Source of the DNA: Acidobacteriaceae bacterium
GTDB taxonomy: Bacteria > Acidobacteriota > Terriglobia > Terriglobales > Acidobacteriaceae
Length of the DNA: 40,199 nucleotides
Assembly (NCBI GenBank): GCA_003134995.1
Contig: PLDC01000019.1
Span: 109,719-149,917 of the forward strand
Reading direction: 5' to 3'
Positions 15,667 to 24,174 of this stretch are shown piece by piece (positions within the stretch are counted from its first letter, which is position 1; each line of letters opens with the position of its first letter). The notes below the pieces were generated by a model. The model did no database searches. It was not told where the DNA came from and was given only the letters and a program-made list of their open reading frames with translations. A program made the translations under genes and the position numbers.

Positions 15667-17505
15667 CTACTTTACCGTGATGGTTAACAACTGCACCCCT
15701 GACACAACATAGTCCAGCGGAGCGGTTGCGGTTTCATCCACGCTCGATTCGCCGCTGACGATCATTTCCTGGTTGCCGCGCATGCCATCCATGACATTCA
15801 TGATCGAGATGGGCAGCGTGGGCATTACTTTGTCGGCGACGCGGGCTTCGGGGTCGGCCTCTAGCAGCGAGACGTAAACGCGGTTGTTGGAGTGCTCTTT
15901 GTTGAGCAGCGCGATGGTGGAGGCGAGGTCGAGTTTGCGGCCGAACGCTGGACTGGCGTGGCCGATGCGGTCTAGAGTATCGCCGTCGCTCACTAAAATG
16001 CGCAGGGTTCCCTTGCTCGCCGAGGTCGGAATCTTTACTGGAATCTGCCGCACGATGCGCTCGCCGCGGTAGGGCGCCAGCACAGTCTCAACCATAATAT
16101 CTTCCCCGGGGCGAGCTTCGGTTACATCGGTACGCGCACTCTCGAGGCGCGCCCAGCGGCGTTCGCGGACTAAGTCGAAATCCAGCTTTACTCCTGCGAT
16201 GGCCGGGGCGTTGTAGGGATTGTCATAGATGCGTCCAAAGCGCTCACCCAGTGAAAGTGCGGCCTGCATGGCCGCGGGCTGTGCGCCTTCCGAGGGAGCG
16301 AACATGTTGCGCATCGTGACCTCGGGAAATCCCTTCACGCCGATGCTCCCAGTGAGCCGGTAGGTAATCTCTTCGCCGAACTCGTTGACACCATGCAGCG
16401 CGTTGAATACCGTCACCATCAAAGCCACCGGCGTCAGCTTGGGATTATTCAGAACCTCGTAATGAAATTGCTTCGTCCCTGTGCTGCTGTGGATGCTGAG
16501 CGTGACCGGAATCATCTGCGGCTGCCGGTCGAAGACGCCAAGAATGCCGGTGTGGCGATCCTGAACGAATGTGCCCACGGCCTCGGTGGTGTTGACAATC
16601 TTGAAAGCGTTGAGCGGCGAAGGCAGCGTAGCCAGAACCTCGGCCTTGGTCATGGGCAAATCGACGGAGCCGAACTGCAGCAGCGGATGCCCGCACGCCA
16701 GCAGTCGCTGCGGATCGATGTAGGTAACGGTGCAGGTGCCCGCGATATCCATGTCGCCGCGAACCATGATCGCGCTGACCGCCGAGCCAGCGACAAGAGG
16801 TTCGGGCTGTTTGTCGTCGCTTGCCGACCCTGCGCCCATCACTGGGATCACACCCGCCGAGGCAAACTGCCCGGCGAAAAGACGAACTGCTTCTTCGGAG
16901 AATCCATTGAACACGAGCGGAGTCTCGATGGGCTTAAGGTAATTCGCAAAATCCTGACTCGAACTGGCAAGCCCGGACGCCACACCAGGCGCCGCAGTCT
17001 TACCCGCGACCGCATTTACTGAGGGCTTGACCGCGCTAGTTTCCTCGGCTGCGGAACGGTCGAGCGCGCTGATTTCGAGCATGTCCGCGATGGGCGTGAC
17101 CCCAGCGATGGGCTCTTTGGAAAATTCCCCGATGCGGAACGCCAGCGCTCCGGCGAGTTTGCCGTCAAAGTAAACCGGACTGCCGCTCATGCCCGCGACT
17201 ACGCCCGTGTACTCAACTTTCTGCCCGTGCAGCCGCACCAGAATAATGTCGCCCTTCGGACCGTTCATGTTGTGCAATACGCCGAGCACTTCCACATCCA
17301 TGGACTCAGGCTTCACGCCCTCGAACACCGTGTACGCGACTCCGCGCATGCCAGTATGAATCTGGCTGACAGGGATGGTTTGAGGTGGTGGGGCGGTCTG
17401 GGTGGAAGGCGCGGTTTGCGCACACGTAAGAGAAACGAAGGCGAAACAGGCTGCAGCGATTAAGAACGCGGTTACAGATTTTTTCATGAAGATCTTCATG
17501 AACAT
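15667..17505 (-). CDS. Secreted SpoIVB-type S55 peptidase domain protein
   Basis: This protein has up to 612 residues. The signal peptide is MKKSVTAFLIAAACFAFV and onwards, so the third in-frame ATG (17485-17487) is a likely true start, giving about 606 residues. The S55 (SpoIVB) domain is clear: HTGMRGVAYTVFEGVKPE near 50-67 and the nucleophile motif GMSGSPVYFDGKLAGAL with Ser at 108 (numbering from the first Met). In Bacillus, SpoIVB is a self-cleaving serine protease that signals sigma-K activation; Acidobacteria do not sporulate in that way, so its role here is unknown, perhaps envelope signalling. The long C-terminal half has no family I recognise. Three candidate starts arise from a tandem 12-bp repeat, CATGAAGATCTT/CATGAACATCTT (17485-17508). 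Confidence 0.85.
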   Translation of the reverse strand: MFMKIFMKKSVTAFLIAAACFAFVSLTCAQTAPSTQTAPPPQTIPVSQIHTGMRGVAYTVFEGVKPESMDVEVLGVLHNMNGPKGDIILVRLHGQKVEYTGVVAGMSGSPVYFDGKLAGALAFRIGEFSKEPIAGVTPIADMLEISALDRSAAEETSAVKPSVNAVAGKTAAPGVASGLASSSQDFANYLKPIETPLVFNGFSEEAVRLFAGQFASAGVIPVMGAGSASDDKQPEPLVAGSAVSAIMVRGDMDIAGTCTVTYIDPQRLLACGHPLLQFGSVDLPMTKAEVLATLPSPLNAFKIVNTTEAVGTFVQDRHTGILGVFDRQPQMIPVTLSIHSSTGTKQFHYEVLNNPKLTPVALMVTVFNALHGVNEFGEEITYRLTGSIGVKGFPEVTMRNMFAPSEGAQPAAMQAALSLGERFGRIYDNPYNAPAIAGVKLDFDLVRERRWARLESARTDVTEARPGEDIMVETVLAPYRGERIVRQIPVKIPTSASKGTLRILVSDGDTLDRIGHASPAFGRKLDLASTIALLNKEHSNNRVYVSLLEADPEARVADKVMPTLPISIMNVMDGMRGNQEMIVSGESSVDETATAPLDYVVSGVQLLTITVK

Positions 17506-17707
17506 CTTATGAACATTTTACGAAATACGCTCAAAAGGACTAAAAATCCCTCGTTTACTGAATTAGACTCCGCCAGATTGCAAGTCGTTGCCAAGAGGGG
17601 AAATACCTGGGGCCGGGCAAAACATCCCAATCGCGAATCCTTGCGTCTATACTAGCACAGGCATTTTTCGCTCGATAGAGTCTTATTCCGTCTCGTCAGG
17701 GGTTTTT

Positions 17708-18985
17708 ATGTTTGGCAAATGGATGGTCGCAAAAAAGTACCTGGTATCTGGTACCCAGCTGAATCTCTCGACTGCCGGTCTTTTCTCGATACTCGCAAAC
17801 AGGTGCTTGTTACTGAGTTTTCTTGCGGTTTCGCTGCTGCTGAGTTCGGGCGCAACTTTAGTGTTCGCTCAGGATCAATCGCAGGCTCCGCCGCCGCAGG
17901 ATAAGACGCAGGACAGCGGGAAGCCTAAGCAGGACGTTCCTCCTGAAGCGGGTGGGCCTACCGATAACGTCGGCCCGTACGCCATCCCGAAGAGAAATCC
18001 TGAGGAGACTCCAGCGCCGCCTCCGCCGGCCGCACCTGCGAAGGTTGAGGGCATGCCCGACTATTCCATCAAAGTGAACGTGCCTCTGGTGAATGTCGAC
18101 GTGATGGTCAGTCTGAAGAATAACGGCCAGTTCGTATCCGGGCTGACGAAGGAGAATTTCCGGCTTTTTGAAGACGGAGCGCCGCAGCAGATCAGCAATT
18201 TCGGTGTGACGAAAGCTCCCATCACGGCCGTGCTGCTGGTGGAGTTTGGAGCAACCCGCTACAGTTTTATGCTTGACGCTCTGCGGGCCTCTTACGCGTT
18301 TGCTCACACGCTGACGAAAGACGACTGGATCGCGGTCAGCTATTACGACATGAACCCGCACATTCTGGTGGATTTTACCCAGGACAAACAAGCGGTCTAC
18401 GGCGCGCTCAATCAGATGCGCATTCCCGGATTCTCCGAGACTGATCTGTTCGATACTCTTTACGACACGCTGGATCGCCTGGATCGGGTGCAGGGGAAGA
18501 AATACATCATCCTCATCACCACCGGATTCAATAGCTTCAGCAGAACCACGCTCGATCAGGTCATGAAGAAGATCAAGGACACGAAAGACGTCACCATATT
18601 TCCCATCAGCGTGGGGCAAATCGCTCGAATCATGGGCAACGCGGGCAACCGCGGCATGGGCATTCACGCCAGCGAAATGGATTATCTTCAGGCCGACAAC
18701 GAAATGCGCACCTTCGCGGCCATGACCGGCGGTCGCGCTTACTTTCCGCGCTTTCAGGCGGAGTACGGCGAGGACTTTCAGGATATCGGCAGCGACATTC
18801 GCAATCAGTATTCGCTGGCCTATCATCCCACCAACAGCAAGCTCGATGGCACCTACCGCAAGCTGAAAGTGCAAGTGGTTGCGCCGGATGGTGGCCCGCT
18901 GAAGGCGAAAGACCAAAAGGGTAAAGAACAGAAGATTGAGGTCGTTTCGCGCGACGGGTACACGGCCAAGCATACGGTGGACTGA
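17708..18985 (+). CDS. Exported VWFA-domain protein (acidobacterial type) with altered metal site
   Basis: From the ATG at 17708 this is 425 residues; the frame is open to 17588 but the upstream part does not look coding. A hydrophobic export segment (about 33-54, ending VFAQ) is followed by a Pro-rich linker. The domain typical of acidobacterial 'VWFA-related' proteins comes next: NVPLVNVDVMVSLKNNGQFV, GLTKENFRLFEDG. Then the VWA fold follows: KYIILITTGFNSFS, VTIFPISVGQ, and the C-terminal QYSLAYHPTN. The usual DxSxS metal-binding motif reads VLLVEFGATR (about 176-185), so the first Asp is Glu and both serines are lost. It is divergently oriented to the S55 gene; promoters presumably lie in 17506-17707. 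Confidence 0.83.
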   Translation: MFGKWMVAKKYLVSGTQLNLSTAGLFSILANRCLLLSFLAVSLLLSSGATLVFAQDQSQAPPPQDKTQDSGKPKQDVPPEAGGPTDNVGPYAIPKRNPEETPAPPPPAAPAKVEGMPDYSIKVNVPLVNVDVMVSLKNNGQFVSGLTKENFRLFEDGAPQQISNFGVTKAPITAVLLVEFGATRYSFMLDALRASYAFAHTLTKDDWIAVSYYDMNPHILVDFTQDKQAVYGALNQMRIPGFSETDLFDTLYDTLDRLDRVQGKKYIILITTGFNSFSRTTLDQVMKKIKDTKDVTIFPISVGQIARIMGNAGNRGMGIHASEMDYLQADNEMRTFAAMTGGRAYFPRFQAEYGEDFQDIGSDIRNQYSLAYHPTNSKLDGTYRKLKVQVVAPDGGPLKAKDQKGKEQKIEVVSRDGYTAKHTVD

Positions 18986-18988
18986 GCA

Positions 18989-19074
18989 AGTACCCATTAC
19001 CTAGCCGCCAGTAGCAAGATTCTTTGGAAGCTTAAGGATGTCGGCACTTTCTGGGTACTGGGTACTAGGTACTG
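18989..19074. repeat. Inverted repeat of GGTACTR heptamers
   Basis: Three adjacent heptamers, GGTACTG/GGTACTA/GGTACTG, occupy 19054-19074. A degenerate complementary arm (AGTACCC ATTACCT AG) starts at 18989, 3 nt after the VWFA stop. The element fills the convergent gap between the VWFA and ZIP genes. The same heptamer recurs at 24140-24167. Confidence 0.7.
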
Positions 19075-19083
19075 GCAACTGAT

Positions 19084-19815
19084 TCAAAGCCCATGGAATA
19101 AAGCGTCCAACAAAAACACAATCCCTGCTCCAACGAAAACTAGAAGAGCCATCCGGACTCCCGGTTCCTGGTTTACCTCGGGAATTAGATCCGAAGCCGC
19201 GACGTAAATTGTGACTCCCGCGGCCAGCGGCAAGCCCGCGTCCACGTGTTGGCGGAAGATCGCCATGGTCAGAACGCCCGCCAGCGTTGCCCCGCCCAGA
19301 ATCACGGAGGCGCCCCACGCCGTGCCCCGGCTGCGTCCGCTCGCGAGCATCACCGAACTCACCGTGAAGCCCTCAGGAATTTTGTGCAGAAAGATGGCGA
19401 CAAAGATGATCCAGCCTAGAGCGTTCGAGACCAGGAACCCTGATGCGATCGCGATGCCGTCAAAAAAAGTATGGATGATGAGGCCGAGCAGCACCGAGTA
19501 TCCCTTGTGCGCGTGCATGAACTCATCTTTGTGTGTCTCTTCGCCGAAGTGAAAGTGCGGCGAAACCGTGTGCTCGAAAAAATGCGTGGTGAGATAGCCG
19601 AGCAGGATGAGAAAAGCCGCGCTCCTGCCCCGCAACTCCAGGCTCTCCGGGATCATCTCGACCAGAGCCGTCGCGAGCATGAATCCCGCGCCCAGCGCGA
19701 CGAAGTAGCGGAGATAGCGCCGCTCCCAATTGCGCTGAACGATGATTGCGCCGCCAAACACGTTAGCCGCGGCGGCGGTGAGGCCCAGCAGGATGCTGAT
19801 AGCGATTGGGTGCAT
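19084..19815 (-). CDS. ZIP family divalent metal transporter
   Basis: This 243-residue protein has eight predicted helices and both ZIP metal-transport motifs: HTFFDGIAIASG in helix 4 (about 113-124) and HKIPEGF in helix 5 (about 143-149). A His-rich loop (HFFEHTVSPHFHFGEETHKDEFMHAHKG, written here only as its span ~78-105) between helices 3 and 4 is the usual variable metal-binding loop. ZIP proteins import zinc, iron or manganese into the cytoplasm. Closest in style to the ZupT/GufA group; I do not assign a symbol. It lies downstream of ychF on the same strand, separated by a hairpin repeat. Confidence 0.92.
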   Translation of the reverse strand: MHPIAISILLGLTAAAANVFGGAIIVQRNWERRYLRYFVALGAGFMLATALVEMIPESLELRGRSAAFLILLGYLTTHFFEHTVSPHFHFGEETHKDEFMHAHKGYSVLLGLIIHTFFDGIAIASGFLVSNALGWIIFVAIFLHKIPEGFTVSSVMLASGRSRGTAWGASVILGGATLAGVLTMAIFRQHVDAGLPLAAGVTIYVAASDLIPEVNQEPGVRMALLVFVGAGIVFLLDALFHGL

Positions 19816-19847
19816 GTGCAGTTGGCGAGGATGATATCAGAGAGAAC

Positions 19848-19912
19848 TCACCACAGAGACACAGAGAAAACGAATTCTTGATTTTCTCTGTGTCTCTGTG
19901 CCTCTGTGGTGA
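19848..19912. repeat. Inverted repeat of CACAGAGR octamers, arms of unequal unit number
   Basis: The left arm (19848-19870) has two CACAGAGA units; the right arm (19882-19912) has three complementary units. Both end in the same TCACCACAGAG tip and AAAA/TTTT inner end, so one arm has gained or lost exactly one 8-bp unit. The loop contains GAATTC. It lies between ychF and the ZIP gene. Confidence 0.85.
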
Positions 19913-19921
19913 ATTTAGAAT

Positions 19922-21007
19922 TTAGCCCGAATGACGAATATGCATTACGTCCCCATCCTGCACAATGTAGTCTTTGCCCTCGAGCCGCAACGTTCCCTTG
20001 GCGCGGGCGTTGGCTTCCGATCCCGCTTCCAGCAACTGATCCCAGCGAATGGTTTCCGCGCGGATGAAATGTTTTTCCAGATCGGAGTGAATCGCGCCCG
20101 CCGCTTCTTGCGCCCGCGAATGTGCCGGAACCTGCCAGGCCCGGCATTCATCTTCGCCGGCCGTAAAAAATGAAATCAGCCCGAGCAGTTTGTAAGTTGT
20201 ACGAATCAGCCGCACCAGCCCGCTTTCCGTCAGCCCGTAGCTCGATAAAAATTCGGCCGCGTCGGCGTCGCTCATCTCCGCTAACTCGGCTTCAACCTTG
20301 CCGCAGATGGCCGTGGCCGCCGCGTTCGGCCGCGAGGCAATTTCTGTGAGTCCATACTTGCTGACCGCTTCTTCCAGCTCTTTGCCCAACTCGGTCGACT
20401 CGCCGATATTCAGCACGTAGAAAATCGGCTTCTCGCTAAGAAACATGAATCCCTTGATGCGCTTCTTGTCCTCGGCGGACATTTCCATTTCGCGCAGCGG
20501 CTTGTCGGATTCCACTTGCGCCTTGGCGCGCTTCAGCAGCTCGAATTCTTTTTCTAACTCCGGCGTCTTCATCTTCTTGAGATCTTTTTCCAGCCGCTCC
20601 AGCCGTTTTTCCATTTGCCCGAGATCGCTGACCAGCAGATCGAATTCCACGTTCTTGATGTCGCGCAGCGGATCGATTTCTCCCGTGTGCGGCACCGAAG
20701 GATCGTCGAAAACCCGCACCACATGGGCCAAGGCGTCCACGTTGCGCAGATGCGCGGCGTAGGCGCTGTCTTTCAACGCCTCCTGCCCGATGGCGCCGAC
20801 GTCGACGTACTCAACCGAAGTGTGCGTAAGTTTCTTCGGATTATAAAGTGAGGCCAGACGGTCAAGTCGGTCGTCCGGAACTTTGGCGACGCCAATGTGC
20901 GCCTCGCGCGGATTGGCCCGCGCCTGATCCGAAAGATGTGCCTTGGTCAGAATCCGAAACAGCGATGTCTTGCCCACCTGAGGCAGGCCAATAATTCCAG
21001 TCTTCAT
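19922..21007 (-). CDS. ychF: YchF-type Obg-family ATPase
   Basis: This 361-residue protein matches YchF/EngD in length and layout: P-loop GLPQVGKTS (7-15), a coiled-coil pair (about 130-185), the NxxE adenine-specificity motif (NIGE, about 201), and a C-terminal TGS domain with GAIHSDLEKHFIRAE and GKDYIVQDGDVMHIR. YchF binds and hydrolyses ATP and associates with ribosomes and the redox stress response. The switch region is unusual: where YchF normally reads DIAGLVKGASKGEGLG, this protein reads DVGAIGQEALKDSA, lacking the G of DxxG and the following glycine-rich loop. The start ATG at 21005-21007 lies just after a repeat arm that supplies an AGGAG sequence upstream. Confidence 0.93.
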   Translation of the reverse strand: MKTGIIGLPQVGKTSLFRILTKAHLSDQARANPREAHIGVAKVPDDRLDRLASLYNPKKLTHTSVEYVDVGAIGQEALKDSAYAAHLRNVDALAHVVRVFDDPSVPHTGEIDPLRDIKNVEFDLLVSDLGQMEKRLERLEKDLKKMKTPELEKEFELLKRAKAQVESDKPLREMEMSAEDKKRIKGFMFLSEKPIFYVLNIGESTELGKELEEAVSKYGLTEIASRPNAAATAICGKVEAELAEMSDADAAEFLSSYGLTESGLVRLIRTTYKLLGLISFFTAGEDECRAWQVPAHSRAQEAAGAIHSDLEKHFIRAETIRWDQLLEAGSEANARAKGTLRLEGKDYIVQDGDVMHIRHSG

Positions 21008-21012
21008 AAGAA

Positions 21013-21185
21013 AGCTTCTGGCTCCTAGCTTCTAGCTGGTGCAACGCCGAATCGCACTCAGAGTGGATACGCACTGCGTCTTCGGCGACCGTAGGACAAC
21101 GTTTCAGGATAAATGATGAAGCGATTATTGCCCAACCGGGATGCGGGAAGGTTTGGCTAGAAGTAGAAGCCAGAAGTTAGAAGCT
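21013..21185. repeat. Long imperfect inverted repeat of AGAAGCT-like heptamers
   Basis: The left arm at 21013-21036 reads as AGCTTCT/GGCTCCT-type heptamers. The right arm at 21156-21185 is made of complementary TAGAAGC-like units. About 120 nt lie between. The left arm sits directly upstream of the ychF start. The rest of 21008-21399 holds no gene I would defend; the frame open from 21229 belongs to the next gene but begins before its likely start. Confidence 0.6.
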
Positions 21186-21399
21186 CCGCCCCAGGCCGTG
21201 GCAGCCAATTGAGAGCCTTTCTACCACGTTGCGAACGGGCCGAACAGGTGTACAATTGCCGCCGTTTTCGAATCAAGAAGGAAATTCCGGGCTACCGGGA
21301 CGGCAGGCAGTGAAGGCAGGACGCCGAGGCTTGAGCCTATTCCGCTTCCGCTCTCTGCCTTTATCTTTCCCAACCGCCCGCCGCCTGGATGGAGGCAAC

Positions 21400-23163
21400 G
21401 TGAAAAAGCAAACGATGCGCCGCGCTGTTCTGCGATCTGTGCTAACTACCGTTCTTCTCTCTGTGTGTTTGACCTGGCCAGCCATGAGCCAGCAAAAAAG
21501 CGGCGCGGCCGCGGGTACTGGGCAGCCACACAACGCAGCAGCGCAAGTTTCCCAAGCGCCAGCTCCGGACGCTCCCGCGGCGAGCGCCGACAACGCGCCC
21601 TCCGGCCCTCCGCCCACGGTCTTGGGCACCGGCGCCGTCAACTTTCTTCCACTCTGGACCGGCAAGCACACGATCGGCAATTCCATCCTCTCCCAGACCG
21701 CCGCCGGACTGAACATCGCAGGTGGCGTGACCGCGACGTCTTTCTCTGGCGACGGCTCGGCCTTGACCAACGTCAATGCCGCCACGTTGGGAGGACTTGG
21801 CTCTTCCTTATTCGCGCAGCAGGACGCGTCCAATGTGTTCGCTGGCAACCAGACCATTAGCGGCAACCTCACCCTGACCGGCTCGATCGATGACACGCTT
21901 ACCCTGCAAGGCAACCTGAGTGATGCCGCGGAGGAGGAAGGCGCCAACCTTATTGGCGGCTTCGGCGGCGACAGCAGTTTCCCGGGCAACATCGTGGCGC
22001 CGGGAGTGATCGGCGCGACGATTGCGGGCGGGGGCGGCGCGGCAGATACCGGCTCGCTTCCTAGCCCTCACCGGCGAGGACGGAATGCCGCCAAGCTGCG
22101 TCCCGCCCAACTCGGCATCACATCTATCTTCCAGACCGTCACCGCCAACTGGGGCACGGTCGGGGGCGGAGGATCCAACACCGCCTCCGGCATCTTCTCC
22201 CTAGTGGCGGGCGGCTACAAGAACACGGCTAGCAACTCCTACGCGACCGTAGGAGGAGGAGATCAGAACACCGCTAGCGGCACCGAATCAGTAGTGGGCG
22301 GAGGCACAAGCAACACCGCGAGCGGCTACGCCCACACGACCGTCGGCGGAGGCTATAGCAACACCGCTGGCGACAAAAACGCCATCGCCTACGGCGACAC
22401 GGTTGGCGGGGGCGAGAATAACCTTGCGAACAGCGCAGCGGACACGATCAACTTTGATTCTTGCGTAACCAGCGGGTTTTGCCAGGCTACGGTTGCCGGC
22501 GGCTGGGGTAACCAGGCCACCAGCGGCAACTCGACCGTAGGAGGGGGTTACGCCAACACAGCTGCAGGGCCTTTTTCCACCGTGCCAGGAGGATGGGCCA
22601 ATACTGCGAACGGGTATTACAGCTTTGCCGCAGGCTACGGGGCGACGGCGAACTACGCTGGCAGCTTCGTCTGGTCAGATGCCATAAACAGCCCCGCCGA
22701 CACCGGTATCGCGCAGTTTGTGGCCACAGCCACTGGCGGATTTTTCTTCTACACGGGAGGCAGCTTTGGAACGTACACCGGCGCCACCCTGCCCACCGGC
22801 TCCGGTTCCTGGTCCTCGGTCAGCGATCGCAATGTCAAAGACAACTTCGCTGGCATCGATGGCGAGTCGCTTCTTACCAAGATTGCGGCGCTGCCCATTT
22901 CCACCTGGAACTACAAGACGCAAGCCACCTCCATCCGCCACATGGGACCGACGGCGCAGGACTTCCGCTCCGCCTTCGGCTTGGGCGAAGACGAAAAGCA
23001 CATCGCGAACATTGACTCCGAAGGCGTGTCCTTGGCCGCCATTCAAGCGCTGTACAAACTGAACCAGGAGAAAGACAGAAAGATTGCCGAGCTCTCTGAA
23101 GCGCTCGGACAATTGAAAGCAGAGGTGGATAAGCTCAGAGATTCCAGCATCAGCCAGCATTAG
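21400..23163 (+). CDS. Secreted repeat protein with C-terminal S74 intramolecular chaperone
   Basis: The start is set at GTG 21400 because GGAGG lies five bases upstream and a clean signal peptide follows (MKKQTMRRAVLRSVLTTVLL, cleaved near SQQ). That gives 587 residues; the frame is open from 21229. The middle (about 240-430) is built from YadA-head-like repeats, such as TVGGGxxNTASG, which form left-handed beta-rolls in trimeric adhesins. The C-terminus is a peptidase-S74 domain, known from phage tail spikes and some animal proteins. It trimerises the fibre and cuts itself off through a Ser-Lys dyad. Both residues are present: Ser475 and Lys480 in SDRNVK. A coiled coil closes the protein. 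It is likely an exported trimeric fibre. The end overlaps the convergent DUF4149 gene by 14 nt. Confidence 0.82.
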   Translation: MKKQTMRRAVLRSVLTTVLLSVCLTWPAMSQQKSGAAAGTGQPHNAAAQVSQAPAPDAPAASADNAPSGPPPTVLGTGAVNFLPLWTGKHTIGNSILSQTAAGLNIAGGVTATSFSGDGSALTNVNAATLGGLGSSLFAQQDASNVFAGNQTISGNLTLTGSIDDTLTLQGNLSDAAEEEGANLIGGFGGDSSFPGNIVAPGVIGATIAGGGGAADTGSLPSPHRRGRNAAKLRPAQLGITSIFQTVTANWGTVGGGGSNTASGIFSLVAGGYKNTASNSYATVGGGDQNTASGTESVVGGGTSNTASGYAHTTVGGGYSNTAGDKNAIAYGDTVGGGENNLANSAADTINFDSCVTSGFCQATVAGGWGNQATSGNSTVGGGYANTAAGPFSTVPGGWANTANGYYSFAAGYGATANYAGSFVWSDAINSPADTGIAQFVATATGGFFFYTGGSFGTYTGATLPTGSGSWSSVSDRNVKDNFAGIDGESLLTKIAALPISTWNYKTQATSIRHMGPTAQDFRSAFGLGEDEKHIANIDSEGVSLAAIQALYKLNQEKDRKIAELSEALGQLKAEVDKLRDSSISQH

Positions 23164-23641
23164 GGAGCCAGGCGCCGGAAGCGGTTAAATACACCACCAC
23201 CAACCCCAACAGCAGCACCGCGCCTTCCACACGCGTTGACCACACATGCAATGCATCGAACTGAATGCGCTGAGGATTGTCGATCGGCGCCGAGCCCACA
23301 TCTCCCAGCGAAGCCCGCAGAACGTCCATGCGCGGAATGATGCCGAACTGCGAGACCAGCGTGAGCGCGAGCATCGCGCACAGCAACACCTGACGCGCTG
23401 CAAAGACATGCGCAGTGCCATCGGTAAGCCGGCTGTAAAGCAGGGAACTGATTAGATAGACGATTCCGGAGACGAGTCCGATCCAATGCAGCTTACCCAA
23501 AGCGCGCCCGACCACGTTGCCAGCAAGATGAGTATTGGGCAGAACTGAGAATGCAGTGGGCGCCAACACGAAGGCAAAAAAGATCAGCCCGCCGATCCAC
23601 AAGACGAGCGAAAGCAGCATAAGAAAACGAAGGAAAGACAT
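23150..23641 (-). CDS. DUF4149 membrane protein
   Basis: This 163-residue protein has four predicted helices: about 4-30, 47-68, 80-105 and 137-155. It matches the DUF4149 pattern: LWIGGLIFFAFVLAPTAF at the N-terminus, a GRALGKLHW segment, and FDALHVWSTRVEG before the last helix. Function is not known. It is convergent to, and overlaps by 14 nt, the S74 fibre gene. The adjacent small membrane protein lies upstream across a repeat. Confidence 0.8.
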   Translation of the reverse strand: MSFLRFLMLLSLVLWIGGLIFFAFVLAPTAFSVLPNTHLAGNVVGRALGKLHWIGLVSGIVYLISSLLYSRLTDGTAHVFAARQVLLCAMLALTLVSQFGIIPRMDVLRASLGDVGSAPIDNPQRIQFDALHVWSTRVEGAVLLLGLVVVYLTASGAWLPNAG

Positions 23642-23664
23642 AGCGTGAGAATTGTATTACCAAA

Positions 23665-23749
23665 TTCGGCTTCTGGCTTCCGCCGACCGGCAAACCAGGC
23701 CGGAGGCCGGAGGCCGGAAGCCCGAAGCCGGAAGCCCGAAGCCGGAAGC
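23665..23749. repeat. Seven tandem CSGARGC heptamers with complementary left arm
   Basis: Seven perfect heptamers run from 23701 to 23749: CGGAGGC twice, then CGGAAGC and CCGAAGC alternating. Two complementary heptamers, GCTTCTG/GCTTCCG (23669-23682), lie upstream, allowing a hairpin with spare units on one side. The array ends 6 nt from the stop of the gene at 23755. Confidence 0.85.
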
Positions 23750-23754
23750 CCGAC

Positions 23755-24120
23755 TCACTTTCCCTGCCGCAGATTATCCAGCACGCCACGCATCAGCGAT
23801 CCGCCGTAAGCCCCCGCAATGCCCGGCAGCGCCGCCAGAAACGATCCATAGACCTGCGCCCGCGTTGGCTTCACTGTGAAAGCCAGATAGGCAACAAGCT
23901 CAGCCAGAGGAATAAATATTCCTACGATGACAACCCACCGCCAAGGCCAATGCGGCCGCAACAGTCCCAGCAGCATGCACGCCATCAGCACCAAAAGCGC
24001 GGTGAAAAGCAGATCGTTGACGGCAACGTCCGCCCAGCCCGTGCCCATGCCTGCCAGCGCGGCGAGCACGTAGAAGGGCGCGTCGCTGCAAACTCGCGGA
24101 GAAACGGAATCAGTTGTCAT
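23755..24120 (-). CDS. Small membrane protein, hypothetical
   Basis: This 121-residue protein has three hydrophobic helices: about 17-32, 36-56 and 60-82. A C-terminal segment rich in Gly and Ala follows (AALPGIAGAYGGSLMRG). I recognise no family. The opposite strand is not coding. It lies downstream of the 3-hydroxybutyryl-CoA dehydrogenase gene with a 54-nt repeat-containing gap, so cotranscription is possible. Confidence 0.65.
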   Translation of the reverse strand: MTTDSVSPRVCSDAPFYVLAALAGMGTGWADVAVNDLLFTALLVLMACMLLGLLRPHWPWRWVVIVGIFIPLAELVAYLAFTVKPTRAQVYGSFLAALPGIAGAYGGSLMRGVLDNLRQGK

Positions 24121-24139
24121 GATTGTTGCGGTTTGACTG

Positions 24140-24167
24140 GGTACTAGGCACCAGGTACTCGGTACTA
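24140..24167. repeat. Four GGTACTN-like heptamers
   Basis: GGTACTA, GGCACCA, GGTACTC and GGTACTA follow one another without gaps. This is the same heptamer family as at 19054-19074, five kilobases away. It sits between two same-strand genes. Confidence 0.7.
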
Positions 24168-24174
24168 CGAATCA

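Noticed and set aside
17588..17707. Upstream extension of the VWFA gene
   Set aside because: It adds 40 residues before the export signal and overlaps the divergent promoter region.
21229..21399. Upstream extension of the S74 fibre gene
   Set aside because: Arg-rich, no Shine-Dalgarno; GTG 21400 has GGAGG and begins a signal peptide.
23701..23749. CRISPR-like array of heptamers
   Set aside because: Units are adjacent without spacers; no cas genes are present.
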